Shown in pieces: positions 44,840 through 50,527 of a stretch of DNA of 50,527 nucleotides. This DNA is from Burkholderia cepacia. Its GTDB lineage: Bacteria; Pseudomonadota; Gammaproteobacteria; Burkholderiales; Burkholderiaceae. Under the pieces are notes generated by a model. It ran no database searches, was not told the origin of the DNA, and saw only the letters and a program-made list of their open reading frames with translations. Made by a program: the position numbers and the translations under genes. How positions within the stretch are numbered: position 1 is the first letter of the stretch; each line of letters starts with the position of its first letter. The stretch lies in the NCBI RefSeq assembly GCF_001039005.1, contig NZ_LDWR01000065.1, positions 1 to 50,527 of the forward strand, in the 5' to 3' direction.

Positions 44840-45469
44840 TCAGTTGCGCAGTGCGCCGAACGGATCGCCGCCGCCCTTTTGCGGTGCGGTGGGCGGCGTC
44901 GGCGTGGTGGTCGCCGCTGCTTCGGCTGCCGGTGCGGCGGCGCCCTTCGGACGATGGACGATCCGGCGCGGCGGGCGCGGCTTCACGGCCTTCGTTTCAG
45001 GCGGGAACAGCGCCGATTCGCCCAGCGTGTCGCGCAGCTGCTTCGCGAGCGCCTGCGCATCGGACTTCGCGTCGCCCGCGAGCGACGAATCCTGGCGCAG
45101 TTCGCCGAGCGACTGCGTCGCGATCCGCAGGCCGGCGACGGCCAGCACGCTCTTCGCCTGACGGTCGGTTGCGTCGCGCTGCAGTGCTTCCTGGGCGGCA
45201 ACGATTGCCTGGCCGTAATGGTTCTGGGCGAACTGGATTTGCGCGATGCGCGACCACGGTTCCTCGCGCGTCGGATCCGACTTCGCGAGCTGCTGGTACA
45301 GGCCGAGGGCCTTGTCCTGGTCACCCGCCTTCGCAACCGCGTCCGCATCGGCCAGCGACTTGTTGAACACCTCGGCAGTCGGCGGCGCGGGAGGCTGGCT
45401 CGCACAGCCGGCGATCACGCCGCAAGCCACTACTACCCCAGACAGTTTTGCGAAGAGACGGTCTTTCAT
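44840..45469 (-). CDS. tagM: TPR-like lipoprotein of the T6SS operon (TagM)
   Basis: This 209-residue protein has a lipoprotein signal (LSGVVVACGVIAGC, Cys near residue 18). It then has tetratricopeptide-like helices (AEVFNKSLADADAVAKAGDQDKALGLYQQLAK, PWSRIAQIQFAQNHYGQAIVAAQEALQ) and a Pro/Ala-rich tail. It is not TssJ, which is encoded divergently, and its role in secretion is unknown. The ATG at 45469 has GGTGG upstream; a GTG at 45481 is an alternative. It is the first gene of the sheath-baseplate arm. The name follows Burkholderia usage. Confidence 0.8.
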   Translation of the reverse strand: MKDRLFAKLSGVVVACGVIAGCASQPPAPPTAEVFNKSLADADAVAKAGDQDKALGLYQQLAKSDPTREEPWSRIAQIQFAQNHYGQAIVAAQEALQRDATDRQAKSVLAVAGLRIATQSLGELRQDSSLAGDAKSDAQALAKQLRDTLGESALFPPETKAVKPRPPRRIVHRPKGAAAPAAEAAATTTPTPPTAPQKGGGDPFGALRN

Positions 45470-45520
45470 CGTTATATCCACCGGCGCGTGAGTTTTAAAA
45501 TCGTTGAGAATCTGGTTCTT

Positions 45521-45549
45521 TTGCTTTGCAAGAAGCGCGCGGGTATAGT
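45521..45549 (+). promoter_or_regulatory. Candidate promoter for tssJ-tssK-tssL
   Basis: TTGCTT at 45521-45526, a 17-bp spacer and TATAGT at 45544-45549. The start near 45556 would give a leader of nearly 290 nt before tssJ. Confidence 0.55.
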
Positions 45550-45573
45550 ACCGATCAATTTTTCATAATTCAA
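45545..45573 (-). promoter_or_regulatory. Candidate promoter for tagM-tssB-tssC-hcp arm
   Basis: On the minus strand TTGAAT (45573-45568), a 17-bp spacer and TACTAT (45550-45545) match sigma-70. Its -10 overlaps the -10 of the opposite promoter by five bases. The leader to tagM would be about 69 nt. Confidence 0.6.
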
Positions 45574-45630
45574 TCGTCGTGTGAAGAGTAATTCCTTTTA
45601 AATCCGGGCGCTACCCCCTCGAATGGCCTT

Positions 45631-45660
45631 TCGCTGCGGGCTCGCAGCGGTTTTTCTTTC
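45631..45660 (+). terminator. Terminator-like hairpin in the tssJ leader
   Basis: CGCTGC-GGGCTC-GCAGCG (45632-45649) is a 6-bp stem, 7 bp with a G-U pair, followed by GTTTTTCTTTC. It lies about 80 nt after the predicted transcription start and about 185 nt before tssJ. Confidence 0.5.
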
Positions 45661-45843
45661 GGCCGGAATGCGCAAGTTTTACTGGTCTCGCGACGCGCCG
45701 CCCGGGCGGCGGAAAAAATTTCCGAGCGCTTGCCACGACGCGGGCGTGCTTAATAGTTGAACAGTGCAATGCCGGGGATACGCATTGAACGCGGAAATAC
45801 CCAGCAGTTCTGACAGGGACAAAGGCGGCACGCCGGAAACACG

Positions 45844-46455
45844 ATGAGATCGTCCATGATTCGCTACGCGCTGCCGCTGGTTGCCTGCGCCCTTCTGGCC
45901 GGATGCGCGGCCGCCCCGCTGCTCGGCTCGGCCGCGAGCGCTGTGTTGCAGGCTGCCGGCGTCGGCAAGCCCGACCTGCCGGACGCGCAAAAGCCGCCGC
46001 GCAATATCGGGCTCACGCTGGCCGCCGCGCCGAACCTGAATGCCGCGACCGACAACAAACCGCTCGCGCTCGTCGTGCGGCTCTACGCGCTGAAGGACCC
46101 GACGTCGTTCCAGCAAGCGCCGTTCGACGCATTTACCGATCCGACCAAGGAAAAGGCCGCGCTCGGTGCCGACCTGCTGAACGTGCGTGAAATCACGCTG
46201 ATTCCGGGCCAGCGCTACACGGCGACTGAGAAGGTTTCGCGCGAAGCGCAGGCATTCGGCATCGTCGCACTGTTCCGCGATCCCGCACTACAACGATGGA
46301 AACTGACGTTCGATCCGGTAAAGTCGGAGAAATCCGGCATAATTATCGGCCTGCATAATTGCGCGATGACGGTCACCGACGGCACCGTCATCGCACCGCA
46401 ACAAGGTGCGCCTTCGCAACCGCTGAATATGCTGTCTTCGGTCTCTTGCGGTTAA
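45844..46455 (+). CDS. tssJ: T6SS outer-membrane lipoprotein TssJ
   Basis: This 203-residue lipoprotein has a signal peptide ending in LLAGC (Cys near residue 21). It carries a transthyretin-like TssJ fold: ALVVRLYALKDPTSFQQAPFDAF is the diagnostic strand-loop block, followed by REITLIPGQRYTATEKVSREAQAFGIVALFRD. It sits in the outer membrane and binds the TssM C-terminal periplasmic domain. Met1 (45844) and Met5 (45856) are both possible starts; the second gives a more usual signal length. It lies 102 bp before tssK. Confidence 0.93.
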   Translation: MRSSMIRYALPLVACALLAGCAAAPLLGSAASAVLQAAGVGKPDLPDAQKPPRNIGLTLAAAPNLNAATDNKPLALVVRLYALKDPTSFQQAPFDAFTDPTKEKAALGADLLNVREITLIPGQRYTATEKVSREAQAFGIVALFRDPALQRWKLTFDPVKSEKSGIIIGLHNCAMTVTDGTVIAPQQGAPSQPLNMLSSVSCG

Positions 46456-46557
46456 GCATGACGCACGAATGTCAATTAACAAGAGTTAACAATTGGCGAT
46501 TTAATTCGGGCACGAACAAATCGATTACTTCGCAACGCGACATTAACCGGATTTGAC

Positions 46558-47904
46558 ATGAGTTATTCGGCCAAGGTGCTGTGGGGGGAAGGGCTGTTCC
46601 TCCGGCCTCAACACTTCCAGCGACAGGACGCGTACCACGAAGCGCGCCTGTTCGAATCGATCCAGGCGATCCAGCCTTACAACTGGGGCGTGCGCTCGGT
46701 GCGCATCGACCGCGACGCGCTCGGCAGCAACGTGCTGCGGGTTGCCGAACTCGCGCTCGTGTTCCCGGACGGCGCGCTGTATGCCGGGCCGCAGGCCGAC
46801 GAGCTGCCGCCGCCGATCGCGCTGGACACGCTGCCCGAGGGCATCAACGAATTCGTGTTCTATCTCGCGCTGCACCCGCTGCGCGAGAACAGCACCAATT
46901 ACAGCGACGATCCGGCCGCCGGCTTCATGACGCGTTTCGTCAGCGAGCAGACGAGCGTCGCCGACAATTTCACCGACGCGGCCGAAGCCGACATCACGTT
47001 CCTGAAGACGCAGGTCAAGCTGATCGCGCATAGCGAACCGCGCGACCAGTTGCTGTCGGTGCCGCTCGTGCGGGTGCGCCGCACCGCGACGTCCGGGTTC
47101 GAGATCGACGACAGCTTCGTTCCGCCGTGCCTCGCGATCGAGGCTTCGCCGATCCTGCACCAGCGGCTGCGCCAGCTGGTCGACGCGTTGCAGGCGAAGG
47201 TGAACGCGCTGTACGGTTTCCACCGCGAGCCGTCGAAGAACATCATCGAGTTCCGTTCGGGCGACATCGCGTCGTTCTGGCTGCTGCACACCGCGAACGC
47301 CGCGTTCGCGACGCTCGCGCACCTGCACCAGCACGCGGCGCTGCATCCCGAGCGGCTGTACCAGGAACTGCTGCGCCTCGCGGGCCAGCTGATGACGTTC
47401 TCGAAGGGCTATACGCTCGCCGACCTGCCCGTGTACCGCCACGACGATCCGGGCCCGAGCTTTGCGCGTCTCGACCTGATACTGCGCGAGCTGCTCGACA
47501 CCGTGATCTCGACGCGCTACTTCTCGATCACGCTCGATGAAGTGCGTCCGTCGTTCCACCTCGGCCGCCTCGATTCGGGCAAGATCGACGACAAGACCGA
47601 GTTCTATCTGGCGGTGTCCGCGGACATGCCGAGCGTCGAGCTCGTCGATGCCGTGCCGGCCCGCTTCAAGGTCGGCGCACCCGACGACGTCGACAAGCTC
47701 GTGCTGTCGGCGATGCCCGGCGTGCGGCTCTCGTACACGCCGCAGGTGCCGCCCGCGATCCCCGTGCGACCCGGCGCCTGCTACTTCTCGCTCGATTCGC
47801 GCGGCGCGCTGTACGAGCGCATGCTGCAGGCCCAGTCCGCGATGATCTACGCGCCGACTGGCATCAATGACCTGAAATTCGAACTGATCGCGGTCACATC
47901 ATGA
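46558..47904 (+). CDS. tssK: T6SS baseplate protein TssK
   Basis: This 448-residue trimeric protein links the baseplate to the TssL-TssM membrane complex. Diagnostic segments are the N-terminal KVLWGEGLFLRPQHFQRQDAYHEARLFESIQ and the FYLALHPLRE block. The C-terminal region is the TssL-binding head. No Shine-Dalgarno sequence stands out. It overlaps tssL by four bases (ATGA at 47901), so the two are coupled. Confidence 0.96.
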   Translation: MSYSAKVLWGEGLFLRPQHFQRQDAYHEARLFESIQAIQPYNWGVRSVRIDRDALGSNVLRVAELALVFPDGALYAGPQADELPPPIALDTLPEGINEFVFYLALHPLRENSTNYSDDPAAGFMTRFVSEQTSVADNFTDAAEADITFLKTQVKLIAHSEPRDQLLSVPLVRVRRTATSGFEIDDSFVPPCLAIEASPILHQRLRQLVDALQAKVNALYGFHREPSKNIIEFRSGDIASFWLLHTANAAFATLAHLHQHAALHPERLYQELLRLAGQLMTFSKGYTLADLPVYRHDDPGPSFARLDLILRELLDTVISTRYFSITLDEVRPSFHLGRLDSGKIDDKTEFYLAVSADMPSVELVDAVPARFKVGAPDDVDKLVLSAMPGVRLSYTPQVPPAIPVRPGACYFSLDSRGALYERMLQAQSAMIYAPTGINDLKFELIAVTS

Positions 47905-48683
47905 GCTACGCGCCTTCCCTGTTCGGCGACAACGCGCCGGCCCCCATGCATACCCCGGCGTCGACGGATTCCGCATTCCAGGCCCGTTCGCTGGTCGACC
48001 TGCTGTACGACGGGTTCTTCATGCTGTTCCTGCTCAAGAACGGCCGCGAGCCGGACAGCGCGAGCGAGTTCAGCACGAAGATCCAGGAATTCCTGTCGGA
48101 TTTCGAGCGCGGTGCGAAGAAGCTGAATATTGCCGCCGAGGACGTGTACGGCGCGAAGTTCGCCTTCTGTGCGGCCATCGACGAGATGGTGCTGTCGTCG
48201 CAGTTCAAGATCCGTGCAGACTGGGAACGGCGGCCGCTGCAGCTCGTGCTGTTCGGCGAACAGCTCGCGGGCGAGAAGTTCTTCCAGTATCTCGAGGAAT
48301 GTCGTGCGCAAGGTGCGGCGCGGCTGCAGTCGCTCGAGGTGTTTCATATGTGCCTGCTGCTCGGGTTCCAGGGCAAGTATCTGCTCGAGGGGCCGGAGAA
48401 GCTCGCTTATCTGACGGCACGGCTCGGGGATGAGATCGCGCATATGAAGGGCAAGCGCGCGCCGTTTGCGCCGCATTGGCCGTTGCCGGATCAGATTGCG
48501 CATCGGTTGAAGCGCGAGGTGCCGGTGTGGGCGATCGGGGCGGTTTTTGCGCTGGTTGCGTTGCTCGGGTTCCTCGGGCTCAACACGTATCTGAAGGACA
48601 AGACGCTGCAGGCGCTGGCGCCTTATTCGCAGGTGATCAAGGTGGGGCCGGAGTCGGCTAATTTGACGATTTCGTTGCCGTGA
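47901..48683 (+). CDS. tssL: T6SS membrane protein TssL (DotU)
   Basis: This 260-residue inner-membrane protein has a hook-shaped cytoplasmic helical domain (SLVDLLYDGFFMLFLLKNG, FAFCAAIDEMVLSS, LLGFQGKY) and one C-terminal membrane helix (about 211-235, VPVWAIGAVFALVALLGFLGLN). The short periplasmic tail carries no peptidoglycan-binding domain, unlike extended TssL forms. The OmpA-domain gene of this cluster probably fills that role. It ends the tssJKL arm. Confidence 0.95.
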   Translation: MSYAPSLFGDNAPAPMHTPASTDSAFQARSLVDLLYDGFFMLFLLKNGREPDSASEFSTKIQEFLSDFERGAKKLNIAAEDVYGAKFAFCAAIDEMVLSSQFKIRADWERRPLQLVLFGEQLAGEKFFQYLEECRAQGAARLQSLEVFHMCLLLGFQGKYLLEGPEKLAYLTARLGDEIAHMKGKRAPFAPHWPLPDQIAHRLKREVPVWAIGAVFALVALLGFLGLNTYLKDKTLQALAPYSQVIKVGPESANLTISLP

Positions 48684-48705
48684 GGGGTGCGGGTTGCTGC
48701 GCGCG

Positions 48706-48732
48706 AAAAGGACCGCTAAGCGGTCCTTTTTT
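48706..48732 (+). terminator. Rho-independent terminator after tssL
   Basis: AAAAGGACCGC-TAA-GCGGTCCTTTT is an 11-bp stem followed by further T, 22 bp after the tssL stop. It can also act on the minus strand for the Imm33-like gene, because the A-run on its left becomes a U-run there. Confidence 0.93.
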
Positions 48733-48761
48733 GTTGCAGCGTGTCGTGGGCCGTCGAGGGC

Positions 48762-49127
48762 TTACCGCGATGCGTCATCGGCAGGCAAATCCACCCAGAC
48801 ATCTTCGTAGCCGGCGCCGTCGATGATGAAGCGCGCGCCGGGCGGTAACCTCAGGTACGGTCGAACCAACGGCAAGTACGTGGGCAGATGCGCGGCGTGC
48901 AGCGGCTGGTAAAAATCGGCGGCGTCGGAAAATTCGCCGCAATGAAAAAACCAGCCGATGTTGTCGCCTTCAGATAGCGCGATACGCGTGCCGTAGACAG
49001 GCATCTGCCCAAGCGTCGACATCGCGATGGCAACCATGTCTTCGGGTTCGGCGGCAGATAGGCCGTATCGCGTGCAGATAGCTTCCTGATGCGCAAGCAG
49101 TGCCGACGGATCGTCTGCCATGTTCAT
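48762..49127 (-). CDS. Imm33/DUF2185-like immunity protein
   Basis: This 121-residue acidic protein matches the Imm33 (DUF2185) pattern: a central NIGWFFHCGEFSDAADFYQPLHAAHL, then VRPYLRLPPGARFIIDGAGYEDVWVD. The Trp and the LPPG-F-x(5-7)-YEDVW tail are family hallmarks as I recall them. Such genes often encode immunity to secreted or contact-delivered toxins. The ATG at 49127 has AAGGA upstream. No cognate toxin gene lies next to it; the T6SS locus ends just before. Family assignment is from memory and moderately sure. Confidence 0.7.
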   Translation of the reverse strand: MNMADDPSALLAHQEAICTRYGLSAAEPEDMVAIAMSTLGQMPVYGTRIALSEGDNIGWFFHCGEFSDAADFYQPLHAAHLPTYLPLVRPYLRLPPGARFIIDGAGYEDVWVDLPADDASR

Positions 49128-49225
49128 TCCATTCCTTTTCCTGTCGTGCGACGAGTTAGCCCGAATGAAAAGTAGGCCGGCGCCCGACGCGTGGTCGTTC
49201 CGGTCGCTCGATCGGTGCTGTTCCG

Positions 49226-49698
49226 TTATCGGTCGATCCACCAGTCGAGCAACGTCTCGTCGTCGGGATCTTCGAAGTTCAGGTAGATGTTCGCGTAGTA
49301 CCACGCGAGACCGGTTCTCGCGGTAAAGCCATCGAATACTGCGCGAATTCGCTCGTCACCGGCCTTCGACGGCACCGATAGCGCAAGCGATCCACCGTGA
49401 CGACCGTCGAGTTCGATCTCCACTTCGTGTGCGAGCCGGTCGATTTCGTCGTGTGGAATGGTGTCGCCGTAGACCTGGATGCAGTAGTTGCCGCCGCGCT
49501 TCACTACGGTCGCGGGGCGATCGGGATCGTCGATGCGGATGATGTCGCCTTTGGCGAGATTCAGCGTGAGCCGGGGGACGCCAGCAGTTCGTGGTCGCCT
49601 GGGGCGATTTCGCGCGCGGGGAGTTCTTCGTGAACCGGATGCCCGTCGCTGGAGCGGCCTGCGTAGACGTAGATCACTTCGAATTCGTGGTCGCGCAT
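49226..49698 (-). pseudogene. DUF4265-like gene with a one-base frameshift
   Basis: The 5' frame from ATG 49698 encodes about 45 residues (RDHEFEVIYVYAGRSSDGHP ... HELLASPGSR) and stops. The next frame continues through LTLNLAKGDIIRIDD and VVKRGGNYCIQVYGD to the stop at 49226. The break falls in a run of five C (minus strand, near 49575-49585); adding one C restores about 157 residues. The joined protein resembles DUF4265, small proteins seen in immunity-type neighbourhoods. Alternatives are a sequencing error or a programmed -1 shift. Confidence 0.65.
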
Positions 49699-49900
49699 AT
49701 CATTCGCACCATGTGTGAGGTCGTATTCCGGTCAAAAGCTTGCCGCACGTGCATAGCCGGCGCGTCTCATCGCGGCACGCGGGCGAAATCCATGAGGGAT
49801 GGCGCGACGCGTAATGGTGCCCAGGAGCTGGCGCCGTAGCGGTCGAACAATGGGCATGCAGCACATCGCCGGGGATCGTCATCGCGCGACTAGCGCATCA
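49699..49900. other. Gap of about 200 bp without a clear gene
   Basis: Short open frames exist on both strands, but none has a ribosome site, typical codon use or a recognisable family. Confidence 0.5.
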
Positions 49901-50224
49901 TCAGAACAGGATAAATGCGTCGTTCTCGACATAGAAGACGAACGCGTCGAGCAATTGCGTAACGCTCGGCTCGTCGACCTGGTCGTGCGCATTGATCACG
50001 ATGTCCTCGATTGTCGCGCTGTCCAGAGTGACTTGCCAGCCGGGTTGGGTCGCGATGACGGGCGCCGTGTTTTCGTCGGTGTCTGCGTCCTTCGTGTCTT
50101 CGGAGAAGATGCCCTCGGTATCGAGCGTCCACGGCATCGGTGGCAGGCAGAGCCATCCGGAGAAATCGCCAGGGTGTTCAAGAATGTGCTTCAGCGACAC
50201 TTCGGTCGCGGTGGAGATCGACAT
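49901..50224 (-). CDS. Small acidic protein, immunity-like context
   Basis: This protein of about 107 residues reads from ATG 50224 (MSISTATEVSLKHILEHPG). It is rich in Asp and Glu, contains WLCLPPMPWTLDTEG and ends with IEDIVINAHDQ and LDAFVFYVENDAFILF. The pattern recalls small uncharacterised proteins (possibly DUF7716) found near polymorphic toxins, but I am not sure. An in-frame start at 50287 would extend it by 21 residues. It may belong with the neighbouring immunity-type genes. Confidence 0.6.
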   Translation of the reverse strand: MSISTATEVSLKHILEHPGDFSGWLCLPPMPWTLDTEGIFSEDTKDADTDENTAPVIATQPGWQVTLDSATIEDIVINAHDQVDEPSVTQLLDAFVFYVENDAFILF

Positions 50225-50392
50225 GGGTATTGCAGTTGTAACTGGGTGAATCGTCGGGGTTGCCGAGAAATCGCGGCGGCAAGCCATGATTATGCCAATT
50301 CCACGCTGATGGGCTTGGCCGGCTGTCTTTGGTCACGGACATTGCACGTTGCCCGGATGCTCCACAGCGCATTCCCGACGAACCGCAATCCG

Positions 50393-50527
50393 CTAGATCG
50401 GTTGCCCGAAATACACGATGTCGAATGCATCGATCCAGTCCGAGAATTCGTCTGGCAGCACATCACGCCAGATCCTGTCGGTGTCGATCCGTCTGTCGCA
50501 TGCGAACTGCGGATTCAACCGGTCGAT
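50393..50527 (-). CDS. C-terminal fragment of a gene cut by the window edge
   Basis: An open minus-strand frame enters from the right edge and stops at 50393. The 44 residues seen include LNPQFACDRRIDTDRIW and WIDAFDIVYFGQPI, a folded-looking C-terminus with no low-complexity bias. The family is not recognised. Confidence 0.5.
   Translation of the reverse strand: MDRLNPQFACDRRIDTDRIWRDVLPDEFSDWIDAFDIVYFGQPI

Larger units (their letters stand above)
45470..45843. other. 374-bp divergent control region of the T6SS arms
   Basis: This AT-richer region separates tagM (-) from tssJ (+). It holds overlapping divergent promoter-like sequences (45521-45573) and a hairpin with U-tract in the tssJ leader (45631-45660). 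No gene is supported here. Confidence 0.7.

Noticed and set aside
44840..45469. tssJ as the identity of the lipoprotein next to tssB
   Set aside because: Its TPR-like helices do not fit the TssJ beta-sandwich, and a proper TssJ is encoded at 45844-46455.
49591..49839. 82-residue plus-strand frame
   Set aside because: It is opposite the broken DUF4265-like gene and has no ribosome site; its best-looking part mirrors the minus-strand gene.
49700..49882. 60-residue minus-strand frame
   Set aside because: Looked at as a toxin remnant because of nearby immunity-type genes, but no motif or start signal supports it.

Overview
This window is high-GC DNA with the codon habits and gene families of a Burkholderia species, most likely the Burkholderia cepacia complex. 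The main pointers are the hemA-prfA-prmC-grxD-ubiX housekeeping run and a type VI secretion locus in the Burkholderia 'T6SS-1' arrangement. The species call is inference from gene content; no rRNA, tRNA or marker comparison was possible. No CRISPR array, prophage or complete insertion sequence was seen.

Left part (1-27240) is mostly core metabolism and accessory enzymes. A minus-strand group encodes a HAD hydrolase, an isochorismatase-like hydrolase, a long-form Xaa-Pro aminopeptidase and a small membrane protein. It is followed on the plus strand by an atypical OmpR-type regulator and hemA, prfA, prmC, a monothiol glutaredoxin and ubiX. Next come a DOPA-dioxygenase-like enzyme, an APC permease, a cold-shock protein with a strong promoter and long leader, a YegD-type Hsp70, a nitroreductase, and an MFS transporter divergent from a TetR regulator across two matching operators. 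After a DUF1415 protein, two methyltransferases and an LEA-type lipoprotein lie a secreted M1 aminopeptidase, a LysR regulator divergent from a quinone-oxidoreductase-like enzyme with a 50-residue XapX protein, and a CorA/ZntB transporter.

Centre and right (26272-48683) hold a T6SS cluster with 12 of the 13 core genes. One plus-strand arm reads tagX, tssM, tagF and an OmpA-like gene (tagN). Facing it, a long minus-strand arm reads tagM-tssB-tssC-hcp-tssE-tssF-tssG-tssH-tssA. The last plus-strand arm reads tssJ-tssK-tssL. TssJ, TssL and TssM form the envelope complex, with the OmpA-like protein probably supplying the peptidoglycan anchor that TssL lacks. TssK, E, F, G and A build the baseplate and start the tail; TssB/TssC form the sheath, Hcp the tube, and TssH recycles the sheath. 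VgrG and PAAR, the spike genes, are not in the window. The tagM and tssJ arms diverge from overlapping promoter-like sequences near 45521-45573. A hairpin plus U-tract directly after hcp could act as a leaky terminator. A 339-bp element with perfect 31-bp terminal inverted repeats and nested hairpins sits between tssG and tssH.

Right edge (48684-50527), past a clear terminator, holds small minus-strand genes. One resembles the Imm33 (DUF2185) immunity family, one is a DUF4265-like gene broken by a one-base frameshift, one is a small acidic protein, and the last runs off the window. They look like an immunity-type island at the T6SS border, but no cognate toxin is visible.
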